A stretch of 64,000 nucleotides of DNA from an uncultured Eubacteriales bacterium. Lineage in GTDB: Bacteria; Bacillota; Clostridia; Lachnospirales; Lachnospiraceae. This document shows, one piece after another, positions 37,933 through 47,221 of the stretch; the first letter of the stretch is position 1; each line of letters begins with the position of its first letter. The DNA lies in contig CASDTX010000016.1 of assembly GCA_949283695.1 (NCBI GenBank), forward strand, positions 62,001 through 126,000. Reading direction: 5' to 3'. The position numbers and the translations under genes were made by a program. Under the pieces are notes generated by a model. That model was not told the DNA's origin. It did not search any database and worked only from the letters and a program-made list of their open reading frames with translations.

Positions 37933-39150
37933 ATGGTAAATATAGCGGTAATGGGGTATGGTACGGTTGGATCCGGAGTGGTGGAAGTCATCCGCACGAA
38001 TGGAGACATCATTAATCAGCGGGCAGCGGATGAGATTTCGATCAAATACGTGCTCGACATCAGAGATTTTCCGGGGGATCCGATACAGGAAAAGATCGTT
38101 CATGATGTGGATGTCATCATCAATGACCCGGAAGTAAGAATTGTGGTTGAGGTGATGGGAGGAATCGAACCTGCCTATACCTTTGTCAAACGGTGTCTGG
38201 AGGCGGGCAAGAGCGTGGTTACATCGAACAAGGCGCTTGTCGCAAAACACGGGGCAGAGCTTCTCTCGATCGCACGCAGCCGGGAACTGAACTTCCTGTT
38301 TGAGGCGAGTGTGGGAGGCGGGATTCCGATTATCCGGGCACTGAATTCCTGCCTGACGGCGGACCGGATCGAGGAGATCACCGGGATTCTGAACGGAACG
38401 ACCAACTACATGCTCAGCAAGATGTTCTACGAAGGCGCGGATTATGACGAAGTACTCAAAGAAGCCCAGGACAACGGCTATGCCGAACGCAATCCGGAGG
38501 CGGATGTGGAAGGATATGATGCATGCCGGAAAATCGCGATCCTTTCTTCTTTGATCTCAGGCCAGCAGGTAGACTTTGAAGATATTTATACAGAAGGAAT
38601 CACAAAGATCACAAAGAAAGACATGCTGTATGCCAAGGCGATGAATATGACGATTAAACTGCTGGCTTCCAGCAAGCGGCACGGGGACCATCTTCACGCC
38701 ATTGTAGCGCCTGCGCTTCTTGCCGGAGGGCATCCGCTCTACAATGTCAATGATGTATTCAACGCAGTCTATGTCAATGGAAACATGCTGGGAGATGCCA
38801 TGTTCTATGGAAGCGGGGCAGGAAAGCTTCCGACGGCCAGCGCTGTAGTTGCGGATGTGGTGGACGCGGCGAAGCACCTGCACAGAAATATTATGACCAT
38901 GTGGAAGAATGAGAAGCTTACCCTTCTTCCTATTGAAGATACATGCAGAAAATTCTTTGTCCGGATGTCCGGAGATGCCGGGACGCGCCGGGCAGAGGCA
39001 GAAGAACTGTTCGGGCCGGTGGAGTTCGTCAGCGCAGAAGGGCTGGACGATGAATTCGGCTTTGTGACAGGCGTGATGACAGAAGGCGATTATGCAGAGA
39101 AAGCGGCCCGCGCGGAAGGAATCCTGCATATGATCCGCATTGAGGAATAG
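37933..39150 (+). CDS. hom: Homoserine dehydrogenase
   Basis: Reduces aspartate semialdehyde to homoserine for threonine and methionine synthesis. The 405 residues hold an N-terminal NAD(P)-binding fold (VMGYGTVGSGVVEVI), the catalytic and substrate region LFEASVGGGIPIIRALN, GILNGTTNYMLSKM, and ERNPEADVEGYDACRKIAIL. A shortened ACT-like C-terminus (from about 330) may bind threonine for feedback control. It follows prfB by 52 bases with AAAGGAAGAAAG as ribosome site. The next gene is apgM-like, and the pair suggests consecutive pathway steps. Confidence 0.95.
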   Translation: MVNIAVMGYGTVGSGVVEVIRTNGDIINQRAADEISIKYVLDIRDFPGDPIQEKIVHDVDVIINDPEVRIVVEVMGGIEPAYTFVKRCLEAGKSVVTSNKALVAKHGAELLSIARSRELNFLFEASVGGGIPIIRALNSCLTADRIEEITGILNGTTNYMLSKMFYEGADYDEVLKEAQDNGYAERNPEADVEGYDACRKIAILSSLISGQQVDFEDIYTEGITKITKKDMLYAKAMNMTIKLLASSKRHGDHLHAIVAPALLAGGHPLYNVNDVFNAVYVNGNMLGDAMFYGSGAGKLPTASAVVADVVDAAKHLHRNIMTMWKNEKLTLLPIEDTCRKFFVRMSGDAGTRRAEAEELFGPVEFVSAEGLDDEFGFVTGVMTEGDYAEKAARAEGILHMIRIEE

Positions 39151-39213
39151 AATGGTTCCGGAAGGAACCGCCCGGATGTGCGGGGAGCAGGACAGACGAC
39201 AGGAGGAAGAAGA

Positions 39214-40422
39214 ATGAAATATATCGTGATTTTGTGCGACGGGATGGCGGATGAGCCGCTGGATGAACTGGGAGGAAGAACACCGCTGGAGGCGGCCGGG
39301 ACAGCCAATATGGACCGCCTTGCAAGTCAGTCGGAGATCGGTATGGTACGCACGGTGCCTGTGGGAATGGCGCCGGGAAGCGATACGGCGAATCTGGCTG
39401 TGATCGGCTATGATCCGAAGAAATACTACTCGGGAAGATCTCCCCTGGAAGCACTGAGTATCGGGGCGGAACTTGAAGCGGAGGATGTATCATTCCGCTG
39501 CAATCTGGTGACGCTGTCTGAGGAGGGGGAGAACTATGAGGATCGGGTGATCCTCGACCACAGTTCCGGCGAGATCTCCACAGAGGACGCGGCCGTCCTG
39601 ATCGATGCCCTGCGTCAGGGACTGAAGCGGGAAGGCTACAGCTTCTACGTGGGAACAAGCTACCGCCATCTGCTCATACAGAAGAACGGGAAGACGGTCG
39701 AGCTGACCGCTCCCCACGATATCCTTACCAGACGGATCGGAGAATATCTGCCGGGAGATCCGGTACTGCGGAATATGATGATCCGGAGCTATGAGATCCT
39801 GAAAGATCATCCGGTCAATGTACAGCGCCGGGCAGAAGGGAAGAACCCTGCCAATTCTGCCTGGTTCTGGGGCGCAGGCACACGTCCGGCCCTGACCTCT
39901 TTCCAGGAGAAGAATGGGGTGAAAGGAGCAATGATCTCTGCCGTTGATCTGCTCAAAGGCATTGCAGTGGGCGCAGGAATGCACAACATCATCGTAGAAG
40001 GGGCCAACGGCGGCCTGCACACAAACTATCGGGGAAAAGGAGAGGCGGCAGTCAAAGCTCTGACAGAAGATGGCTATGACTTCGTCTATGTACATATTGA
40101 AGCTCCGGACGAGATGGGGCATCAGGGCAGCGCGCAGGATAAGATCCAGGCGATCGAGAAGATTGACAGCCAGATCATCGGACCTGCCGCGGAAGCGCTG
40201 GAGGAAGCCGGCGTTGATTTCCGGATGCTGATTCTTCCGGATCACCCCACGCCGGTTCGGGTGCGGACCCATACAGGGGATCCGGTGCCTTACATGCTGT
40301 ATGACAGTACAAGCAAGGTGCAGGGACCAGAAACCTACAGTGAAAAGACCGGACAGGACAGCGGAATCATGAGGGAAGAAGGGTTCCGACTGCTGGACCA
40401 TCTGCTGGGAAAAGAAAACTGA
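39214..40422 (+). CDS. ApgM/COG3635-family phosphotransferase, likely homoserine kinase
   Basis: A 402-residue member of the alkaline phosphatase superfamily, annotated by similarity as cofactor-independent phosphoglycerate mutase of the archaeal type. Motifs include VILCDGMADEPLDELGG at the start, GMAPGSDTANLAVIGYDP near 47, HIEAPDEMGHQG near 295 and ILPDHPTPVRVRTHTGDP. It begins 63 bases after hom, with an AGGAGG site. Members adjacent to hom have been proposed, and in some bacteria supported, as homoserine kinases replacing ThrB. I favour that role on context; glycolytic mutase activity cannot be excluded. Confidence 0.75.
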   Translation: MKYIVILCDGMADEPLDELGGRTPLEAAGTANMDRLASQSEIGMVRTVPVGMAPGSDTANLAVIGYDPKKYYSGRSPLEALSIGAELEAEDVSFRCNLVTLSEEGENYEDRVILDHSSGEISTEDAAVLIDALRQGLKREGYSFYVGTSYRHLLIQKNGKTVELTAPHDILTRRIGEYLPGDPVLRNMMIRSYEILKDHPVNVQRRAEGKNPANSAWFWGAGTRPALTSFQEKNGVKGAMISAVDLLKGIAVGAGMHNIIVEGANGGLHTNYRGKGEAAVKALTEDGYDFVYVHIEAPDEMGHQGSAQDKIQAIEKIDSQIIGPAAEALEEAGVDFRMLILPDHPTPVRVRTHTGDPVPYMLYDSTSKVQGPETYSEKTGQDSGIMREEGFRLLDHLLGKEN

Positions 40423-40469
40423 TCTGAACTGCAGACAGATTTATACTGCAGACGGATCTATGCTGCAAG

Positions 40470-40511
40470 AAATACCGCGATTCGGAGACAGAGCCGGGCT
40501 GCGGTATTTTT
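40470..40511 (+). terminator. Terminator after the hom/apgM operon
   Basis: A 9-bp stem (40470-40478 with 40501-40509) ends in TTTTT. A degenerate tandem repeat (ACTGCAGAC-GAT units) occupies 40428-40465 just before it. Confidence 0.75.
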
Positions 40512-40638
40512 CGTACCGGAATGGATTTAAAATCTATGAGAAAGGCGCGGAGAAGAGTTCTGCCGGACACTTGTGTTCCCTGCCGGCTCTGTAGTAAACT
40601 AGTCCCAGAGGAAAAACACAGAGAGGAGCCGGAAGAAG

Positions 40639-42534
40639 ATGCAGATAACGGACCTTTGGATTCGGAATTTTAAGTCGATTCATGATATGCATATCAGCGG
40701 CATTGAGAATGCGCTGATCCTGGTGGGAAAGAATGATACCGGGAAAACAGCTGTCCTGGACGCTGTGCGTGCGGTGTGCGGGGACTACGCGGTGCGTGAA
40801 CAGGACTTTCAGGAAGATTTCCCCAATATATCGATCCGCGTGGAACTTCAGATCTCGGAGGAGGATCTGAAACAGTTTCACCGGTATGGGATTGTGAGTG
40901 CATACCGGAGATATGAGGCGTGGTACCGAGATTTCTGCGGCAGAATCCCTTCTTACAGAGACAGAGAGGGAAGTCTGGTCTTCGAATATTCGGTCAACCG
41001 TGAGGGCCGTGTCCGTTATGACGATGGGTATCAGAAGAATAATCCCCACATCCCCCAGGTGCTGCCGCAGATTTTCCATATGGATGCACAGAGGGATTTG
41101 CGGCAGATGCAGGAAGATCTTCTGATGCTCCAGGAGGATGACTTGTTAAAGCAGATGCGATCCGGGTGCTGTATGTTTGACGTGGCGAAGGAATGTACCC
41201 ACTGTTTTGACTGTATCGGTCTGATCCGGCGGAAGACGACGGAGGAACTGAATGCCTTTGAGGCGGCAAAGCTCCTGGAATATAAACTGTATAATCTGAG
41301 CCTGGATACCTTTGCACGCAGGCTGAACGAGAATTTCCGCAGGAACGGAGGGCGGGGCCGGATCGAGTATGCCATGGATCTGGGCATTGAGAATACCCTT
41401 CGTGTTACAGCCGGGATCCGGCATGAAGAGCGCGGGGACGGGGAGACGCAGACAGGCCGTGATAGAACGGAGAAGCTCCGGCCCGTGGAGAGCATGGGCA
41501 AGGGAATGCGCAGTATTTATATGCTGTCCCTCCTGGAAACCTGCGGCGGAGACGAGACTGCCGAGAGCGGGGGGCTGCTCCTGGTTGAAGTGCCGGAGAT
41601 CTATCTGCATCCCAGGCTTCAGCGGGTGTCAGGAGATATCCTGTACCGCCTCTCCCGGAAGAACCAGGTGCTTTTTACCACCCATTCACCGAACCTGCTG
41701 TCGAACTTTAACAGCAGGCAGATCCGTCAGATTTATCTGGACGATGAAGGGTTCTCCAGGGTGAGGGAGCGGACGGATATCAGCGCCGTGCTGGATGATC
41801 TGGGGTACTCTGCCAATGATCTGATGAATGTGAATTTCGTGTTTATCGTGGAAGGCAAGCAAGATAAGAGCAGGCTGCCGCTGCTTCTTAAGAAGTATTA
41901 TTCAGAGATTTATGACAGAGAGGGGAATCTGTCCCGCATTGCCATCATTACAACCAACAGCTGTACGAACATTAAGACGTATGCGAACCTGAAGTACATG
42001 AACCAGATTTACATCCGCGATAATTTCCTCATGATCCGCGACGGAGACGGCAAAGACCGGGAAGAACTTCGGTCCGGCCTCTGTAAATACTACGCCCGGC
42101 GCAGTGAGGAGGATGCGGATAAACTGCCCAGGGTGACGGAGAAGAATGTGCTCGTACTGAAATATTATTCCTTCGAGAATTATTTCCTCAACCCGGAAGT
42201 GATGGAGAGCATCGGCGTGCTGAATTCCGCGGAGGAGTTCTATGAGATCTTCCTGGAGAAGTGGAAAGAGTATCTGTACCGGATCAAAAGCGGAAAGAAA
42301 CTGGTGCAGGTGATCGGACACGAGATTGCCGCGGTGCAGGATGTCCGGGATCATATGGAAGAGATCCGGATCCATCTGCGGGGGCATAATCTGTACGATA
42401 TCTTCTATGGAAGATATAAGGACAGAGAGCAGGAGATCCTGGCAGAATATATCGCAGCCGCACCGCGGGAGGACTTTGCCGATATCCTGGATCCGATTGA
42501 ACAGTTTATTTATTTTGAAAACAGAAAGAAGTGA
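40639..42534 (+). CDS. OLD-family ATPase with TOPRIM domain and cysteine cluster
   Basis: A 631-residue protein in which an ABC/SMC-type ATPase is followed by a TOPRIM nuclease-like domain. The N-terminus has FKSIHDMHISGIENALIL and Walker A GKNDTGKTAV near 30-39. The ATPase lobe resumes with MGKGMRSIYMLSLLE and TTHSPNLLSNF. TOPRIM residues are Glu405 (FIVEGKQDK) and DGD at 468-470. Between the ATPase halves lies a cluster of five Cys (177, 178, 186, 189, 192; pattern C-x7-C-x2-C-x2-C) that could bind zinc or an iron-sulphur cluster. DNA repair or defence is suggested by family, but this variant's function is unknown. Confidence 0.8.
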   Translation: MQITDLWIRNFKSIHDMHISGIENALILVGKNDTGKTAVLDAVRAVCGDYAVREQDFQEDFPNISIRVELQISEEDLKQFHRYGIVSAYRRYEAWYRDFCGRIPSYRDREGSLVFEYSVNREGRVRYDDGYQKNNPHIPQVLPQIFHMDAQRDLRQMQEDLLMLQEDDLLKQMRSGCCMFDVAKECTHCFDCIGLIRRKTTEELNAFEAAKLLEYKLYNLSLDTFARRLNENFRRNGGRGRIEYAMDLGIENTLRVTAGIRHEERGDGETQTGRDRTEKLRPVESMGKGMRSIYMLSLLETCGGDETAESGGLLLVEVPEIYLHPRLQRVSGDILYRLSRKNQVLFTTHSPNLLSNFNSRQIRQIYLDDEGFSRVRERTDISAVLDDLGYSANDLMNVNFVFIVEGKQDKSRLPLLLKKYYSEIYDREGNLSRIAIITTNSCTNIKTYANLKYMNQIYIRDNFLMIRDGDGKDREELRSGLCKYYARRSEEDADKLPRVTEKNVLVLKYYSFENYFLNPEVMESIGVLNSAEEFYEIFLEKWKEYLYRIKSGKKLVQVIGHEIAAVQDVRDHMEEIRIHLRGHNLYDIFYGRYKDREQEILAEYIAAAPREDFADILDPIEQFIYFENRKK

Positions 42535-42553
42535 CGGAGGCTAATTTCCGTCG

Positions 42554-42582
42554 TTGAAGAATCCCGGGTCTTGTTATATAAT
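42554..42582 (+). promoter_or_regulatory. Promoter for the sirtuin-like gene, gltX and helicase
   Basis: TTGAAG at 42554-42559 and a perfect TATAAT at 42577-42582 are 17 bases apart. No terminator is visible before 46.6 kb, so three genes probably share it. Confidence 0.6.
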
Positions 42583-42639
42583 ACCTTCATAGGAACAACA
42601 TCTGCCGAATCGTACGGCAGCAGGAGGGAGGTATCTTTT

Positions 42640-43386
42640 ATGAAAGAGAAAAACTTACTTCAGATCCTGCGTGACAGCAGGTATACGGTTGTCTTAAGCG
42701 GTGCGGGCCTTATGGCCGAGAGTGGGTATCCGCTTCTGAGAGACGGGGCTGAGTCATATGATATCGAAGCGAAGTATGGCTACTCATTTGAAGAAATCTT
42801 TAACAGCGGGTTCTATTCCGCGAGGAAAGAGCTGTTTTTCCGTTTTTATAAAGAAGTGGTCTTAAAAGCAGCAGAAATGCCGCCCGGAGAGGGCTTCTGT
42901 GCACTGAAAACCCTTCAGGATCACGGCCTTGTGGATTCCATTGTGACCCGCCGGATCGCGGGCCTGGAAGACCGGGCAGGATGCCGCAATGTGATCAACC
43001 TGAAGGGAACGATCTTTGACAACACCTGTCCGGTGTGCGGCAGGCAGTATCCGGTAGAATATATCCGGGAGTCCAAAGGGGTTCCCCTGTGTGAGAAATG
43101 TATGGTCGCTATCCGTCCGAACGTTTGTCTGTTCGGGGAGATGATTGATAACGGCCGCATGACCAGGGCAGCCCAGGAGGTAGAGAAAGCAGATGTGCTC
43201 CTTGTGCTCGGGGCGAGCCTGACATCCCCGCTGTGCAGCCAGATGCTGCAGTATTATACAGGCTCGAATCTGATTCTTGTGAAGGGGATCACAGGGACCG
43301 AGCAGTATTCGGATCAGAGGGCGGATATCGTGATCGAAGGAAGATGTGACGAGTTCCTGAGAAGCCTTGCTGCCGGATGCGAATAA
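42640..43386 (+). CDS. Sirtuin-like (Sir2 fold) protein with altered active site
   Basis: A 248-residue Sir2-family protein. Retained features are GAG at 21-23, a four-Cys zinc site (CPVC at 130-133, CEKC at 151-154), LFGEMI, and VLGASL near the end of the NAD-binding fold. Several normally invariant residues differ: the GIPDFR loop reads GYPLLR, the TQNID motif reads TRRIA at 103-107, and the catalytic His of LHG is Lys122 (NLKG). Deacetylation by the standard mechanism therefore seems unlikely; NAD or ADP-ribose binding may remain. The ATG has GGAGGGAGG upstream, and gltX follows after 26 bases. Confidence 0.8.
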   Translation: MKEKNLLQILRDSRYTVVLSGAGLMAESGYPLLRDGAESYDIEAKYGYSFEEIFNSGFYSARKELFFRFYKEVVLKAAEMPPGEGFCALKTLQDHGLVDSIVTRRIAGLEDRAGCRNVINLKGTIFDNTCPVCGRQYPVEYIRESKGVPLCEKCMVAIRPNVCLFGEMIDNGRMTRAAQEVEKADVLLVLGASLTSPLCSQMLQYYTGSNLILVKGITGTEQYSDQRADIVIEGRCDEFLRSLAAGCE

Positions 43387-43412
43387 AACTGAACTGGAAT
43401 TGGAGAGAGAAC

Positions 43413-44876
43413 ATGACTGACAAAGTAAGAACAAGATTCGCTCCGAGCCCCACAGGCCGGATGCATGTAGGAAACCTGCGTACTGCGCTCTATGCGTACC
43501 TGATTGCGAAACACGAGGGCGGGAAATTCATTCTCCGTGTTGAGGATACAGACCAGGAGCGGTTTGTGGAAGGCGCGCTGGATATTATATATCGGACATT
43601 GGAGAAGACCGGACTGGTCCATGACGAAGGACCGGATAAGGACGGCGGCTGCGGACCCTATGTTCAGAGTGAGAGGCAGGCATCAGGCCTTTATCTGAAA
43701 TATGCGAAACAGCTTGTGGAACAGGGGGATGCGTACTACTGTTTCTGCGACAAAGAGCGGCTGGAATCTCTGAGAGAGTCCGTATCAGATGACGGTACGG
43801 ATATCGTTGTTTATGATAAGCACTGTCTGGGACTCAGCAGGGAGGAAGTAGAGGCCAATCTGGCCGCAGGCAAACCCTGGGTGATCCGTCTGAACGTGCC
43901 CAATGAGGGAGAGACTACGTTCCATGATGAGATCTATGGAGATATCACGGTTCCGAACAATGAGCTGGACGATATGATTCTGATTAAGTCGGACGGGTTC
44001 CCGACCTATAACTTCGCGAATGTGATTGACGACCACCTGATGGGGATTACCCATGTGGTGAGAGGGAATGAATATCTGTCTTCCGCGCCGAAGTACAACC
44101 GTCTGTATGAGGCGTTTGGCTGGGAGATCCCGGTGTATGTACACTGTCCGCTGATCACAGACGAAAACCATAAGAAGCTGAGCAAGCGATGCGGGCATTC
44201 TTCCTATGAAGACCTGATTGACCAGGGATTCGTGTCTGAAGCGGTTGTGAATTATGTGGCTCTGCTGGGGTGGTGCCCGGACGACAACCGGGAGATCTTT
44301 TCTCTGGAAGAGCTGGTGGAGGCATTTGATTACCGTCATATGAGCAAGTCTCCGGCTGTGTTTGACACGGTGAAGCTGAAATGGATGAACGGAGAATACT
44401 TAAAGGCGATGGATTTTGACCGCTTCTTTGAGATGGCGGAACCATATATCCGCAGGACGGTGACCAAAGACTATGATTTCAGGAAGATTGCGGCGCTTGT
44501 GAAGACGAGGATTGAGATTCTGCCGGAGATCTGCGGACAGATCGATTTCTTCGAGGAAGTGCCGGAGTATGAGAATACCCTTTACTGTCACAAGAAGATG
44601 AAGACAGACCAGGAGAAAGGTCTGGCGCTTCTTCAGGAAGTGCTCCCCCTTCTGGAGCAGCAGGATGATTACAGCAATGATGCTCTTTTTGAACTGCTCA
44701 AAGGGTTCGCCGGGGAGAAAGGATATAAGATCGGCTATGTTATGTGGCCGCTGCGGACAGCAGTGTCCGGCAAGCAGAATACCCCGGGCGGAGCGACAGA
44801 GCTGATGGAAGTATTGGGAAAGGAAGAGTCTCTTCGCAGAATCCGCAAAGGGATCGAGAAACTGAATGGGATTTAA
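43413..44876 (+). CDS. gltX: Glutamyl-tRNA synthetase
   Basis: Charges tRNA with glutamate, and in many Bacillota also tRNA-Gln for later amidation. The 487 residues are a class I synthetase with [20 protein letters not shown] (HIGH-type motif, here HVGN) and KLSKRCGH (KMSKS-type). The anticodon-binding half ends with [16 protein letters not shown]. The ATG at 43413 follows TTGGAGAGAG. The last 11 bases overlap the start of the helicase gene, indicating translational coupling. Confidence 0.96.
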   Translation: MTDKVRTRFAPSPTGRMHVGNLRTALYAYLIAKHEGGKFILRVEDTDQERFVEGALDIIYRTLEKTGLVHDEGPDKDGGCGPYVQSERQASGLYLKYAKQLVEQGDAYYCFCDKERLESLRESVSDDGTDIVVYDKHCLGLSREEVEANLAAGKPWVIRLNVPNEGETTFHDEIYGDITVPNNELDDMILIKSDGFPTYNFANVIDDHLMGITHVVRGNEYLSSAPKYNRLYEAFGWEIPVYVHCPLITDENHKKLSKRCGHSSYEDLIDQGFVSEAVVNYVALLGWCPDDNREIFSLEELVEAFDYRHMSKSPAVFDTVKLKWMNGEYLKAMDFDRFFEMAEPYIRRTVTKDYDFRKIAALVKTRIEILPEICGQIDFFEEVPEYENTLYCHKKMKTDQEKGLALLQEVLPLLEQQDDYSNDALFELLKGFAGEKGYKIGYVMWPLRTAVSGKQNTPGGATELMEVLGKEESLRRIRKGIEKLNGI

Positions 44877-46698
44877 TCAGGCACAGAAAAGAGCCGTCCT
44901 CCATGGAACCGGGCCCTGTCAGGTATTGGCAGGGCCCGGTTCTGGGAAGACGCTGACAATCGTGAACAGGATCAAGAATCTGATCGAGGAACAGCATGTC
45001 AAGCCGGAAGAGATTCTGGTGGTGACATTTACCCGGTTTGCGGCGGCTGAAATGAAGACAAGGCTGTGCTCCCTGATGGGAAGAAGAGACCTTCCCGTCA
45101 CAGCAGGAACCTTCCACGGGATCTATTACGGGATTCTGAAATGGGCCTACAGATTCGGGCCGGAGAACATCCTCTCCGAGGAAGAGAAATACCAGATCCT
45201 GCGCGGCGCTGTCAGCCGTCAGGAGATGGAGATCTTTGACGAAGAGGATTTCTTAAGGGGAATCGCTGAAGAGATCGGGAAGATTAAGAATAACCGGCTG
45301 AATGTAGAAGAGTTCGTATCGGGCAGATGCAGTGCGGATGCGTTCCGGGAGATCTATCAGGAGTACGAGGCACATCGGAAATCTCTGCGCAAGATCGACT
45401 TTGATGATATGCTGGTTCTCTGCTATGATCTGTTCGTCTCGCGGCCGGATGTACTGGCACAGTGGCAGAAGAAGTTCCGGTATATTTTGATTGATGAGTT
45501 CCAGGACATTAACCGGGTGCAGTATGATGTGATCCGTATGCTGGGACAGCCGGAGAATAATGTGTTCGTGGTAGGGGACGATGATCAGGCGATCTACGGA
45601 TTCCGCGGCGCGGACTCGGAACTGATGTTCCGCTTCCAGAAGGATTATCCGGGAGCCGAGCAGATTGTACTGGATGTGAATTATCGGTCAACAGGAAACA
45701 TTGTCAGGAATTCTCTGAAAGTGATTGAAAATAATGAAAAACGTTTTCACAAAGAACTGAAAGCCGTTAAACCCAGCGGACAGTGTATCCATGTACAGGA
45801 GACCCGAGACCCGAATGAAGAGGCTGAGTATGTGGCGGATCAGATCGAGAAGCGGATCCAGGCGGGCGTCACCGCGGAGGAGACGGCGGTTCTGTTTCGG
45901 ATCCATACAGACGCAAGGCCTGTGGTTGAGGAACTTCTGAAAAGGAAGCTGCCGTTTCAGATGAGGGAGCACCTGCCGAATCTGTACAGCCATTTCATTG
46001 CAAAGGATATCCAGGCTTACTTCCGGCTGGCGGCAGGAGCGGGAACCCGGAAGGATTTGCTTCAGGTTATGAACCGGCCGAAGCGGTATATCGGACGGGA
46101 CAGCGTGGGTTCAGGGAAGCCCTCGTTTGAAGAGATGCGGAAGTTTTACTGTGATAAAGACTGGATGATGGACCGGATTGACCAGTTCGAATGGGATGTG
46201 AAGATGCTTGCGAAAATGGCTCCTTATGCGGCGATTCAGTACATCAGGAAACGGATCGGCTATGATGATTTCCTGAGAGACTATGCCTTCGCCAAGAAGA
46301 TGGAGCGAACGGAGCTGAATGAGATCCTTTTCGAGATCGAGGAGTCTGCCAAGGCATTTGCTTCTATTGAAGAGTGGTTCCGTCACGTGGACGAATATAC
46401 AGAGGCACTTCGCGCAAAAGAACGCAGAAAGAGTGAGAACCAGGAGGGGGTCAGACTCATGACGCTTCATGCGGCAAAGGGACTGGAGTTTGACACCGTG
46501 TTCTTAATCGGCGCGAACGAAGGGAGAATGCCTTATCAAAAGGCAAAAAGTGAACGGGAGATCGAAGAAGAACGCAGACTCTTCTATGTGGGAATGACCA
46601 GAGCCAGGGAGGTTCTGAAGGTCTGTTATGTGAAAACAAAAAACGGGAAAGAAGTATCTCCTTCCCGTTTTGTAGACGAGCTGCTGGATGAGGAGTGA
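44866..46698 (+). CDS. UvrD/PcrA-type superfamily 1 DNA helicase
   Basis: A 610-residue ATP-dependent 3'-5' helicase. Motifs in order: [12 protein letters not shown], Walker [87 protein letters not shown] and [10 protein letters not shown]. It is shorter than full PcrA or UvrD (about 720), mainly in the accessory domains and C-terminal tail. It starts inside gltX. Repair or replication-restart work is likely, but which pathway cannot be said. Its 3' end contains the shared terminator hairpin. Confidence 0.9.
   Translation: MGFNQAQKRAVLHGTGPCQVLAGPGSGKTLTIVNRIKNLIEEQHVKPEEILVVTFTRFAAAEMKTRLCSLMGRRDLPVTAGTFHGIYYGILKWAYRFGPENILSEEEKYQILRGAVSRQEMEIFDEEDFLRGIAEEIGKIKNNRLNVEEFVSGRCSADAFREIYQEYEAHRKSLRKIDFDDMLVLCYDLFVSRPDVLAQWQKKFRYILIDEFQDINRVQYDVIRMLGQPENNVFVVGDDDQAIYGFRGADSELMFRFQKDYPGAEQIVLDVNYRSTGNIVRNSLKVIENNEKRFHKELKAVKPSGQCIHVQETRDPNEEAEYVADQIEKRIQAGVTAEETAVLFRIHTDARPVVEELLKRKLPFQMREHLPNLYSHFIAKDIQAYFRLAAGAGTRKDLLQVMNRPKRYIGRDSVGSGKPSFEEMRKFYCDKDWMMDRIDQFEWDVKMLAKMAPYAAIQYIRKRIGYDDFLRDYAFAKKMERTELNEILFEIEESAKAFASIEEWFRHVDEYTEALRAKERRKSENQEGVRLMTLHAAKGLEFDTVFLIGANEGRMPYQKAKSEREIEEERRLFYVGMTRAREVLKVCYVKTKNGKEVSPSRFVDELLDEE
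46640..46671. terminator. Bidirectional terminator inside the helicase coding region
   Basis: A 10-bp stem (46640-46649 with 46662-46671) lies within the last 20 codons of the helicase gene. On the minus strand it is followed by TTTTTTGTTTTC, a good terminator for the convergent DUF1292 gene, whose stop is only 2 bases from the helicase stop. On the plus strand the T run is TTTT. Confidence 0.6.
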
Positions 46699-46699
46699 T

Positions 46700-47002
46700 T
46701 TACTCAATGTCATCCAGATCAATGTCGCCGAAATCTTGTTCTTCCATCCACTGGGAGAACGCTTCTGATACACGTTCGAACTCATCGTCTTCTGTGATAT
46801 TCTCCAGGTCGGGTTCCTCATCTTCGCCGTTATCGATGAAACGGTAGAGATAAACCTGACCGTCTTCCTCCCCGTTTTCATCCAGCGGAAGCAGGGCAAT
46901 ATACTGCCGGCCGTCGGTCTCAAAGATCGTAAGGACCGCACATTCCAGTTCTTCATCATTCTCAAGAGTCAGTGTTACTGTGAGGGATTCATTTTCATTC
47001 AT
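46700..47002 (-). CDS. DUF1292 family protein
   Basis: A 100-residue, very acidic cytoplasmic protein. It begins with ESLTVTLTLENDEELECAVLTIFE and contains DGRQYIALLPLDE and VYLYRF, the core of the DUF1292 family found across Bacillota, often near ruvX and mreB-type genes. Its function is not established. The last 40 residues are dominated by Asp and Glu. The ribosome site is AAAGGAGAATC. It is a single gene converging on the helicase. Confidence 0.85.
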   Translation of the reverse strand: MNENESLTVTLTLENDEELECAVLTIFETDGRQYIALLPLDENGEEDGQVYLYRFIDNGEDEEPDLENITEDDEFERVSEAFSQWMEEQDFGDIDLDDIE

Positions 47003-47153
47003 AAGTGATTCTCCTTTTCGTGGGATTACGGTTCACCGCGGCCGGCCAGGTCTGACGCGGCCGGGGATGCGCACGCCGTCCGTCCCGGCGTCTGCCGGGA
47101 TCAGGTATAATGATGGTATCAGAAAGAAATGGAAAAAGCAAGAGATACATCTA

Positions 47154-47182
47154 TTGAACATCCCCCTGAAATACGTTAGAAT
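47154..47182 (+). promoter_or_regulatory. Promoter for the binding-protein/GH13-like/DUF5662 genes
   Basis: TTGAAC at 47154-47159 and TAGAAT at 47177-47182 are 17 bases apart, 39 bases before the lipoprotein start codon. Confidence 0.6.
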
Positions 47183-47221
47183 GAAGTATAGGCTGAAAAA
47201 CACAGACAAAGAGGTATCTAT

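Noticed and set aside
40639-46698. A complete Gabija defence system
   Set aside because: The OLD-type gene and the helicase are separated by a sirtuin-like gene and gltX and have different promoters, and both look like core-genome proteins. I kept only a hedged neighbourhood note.
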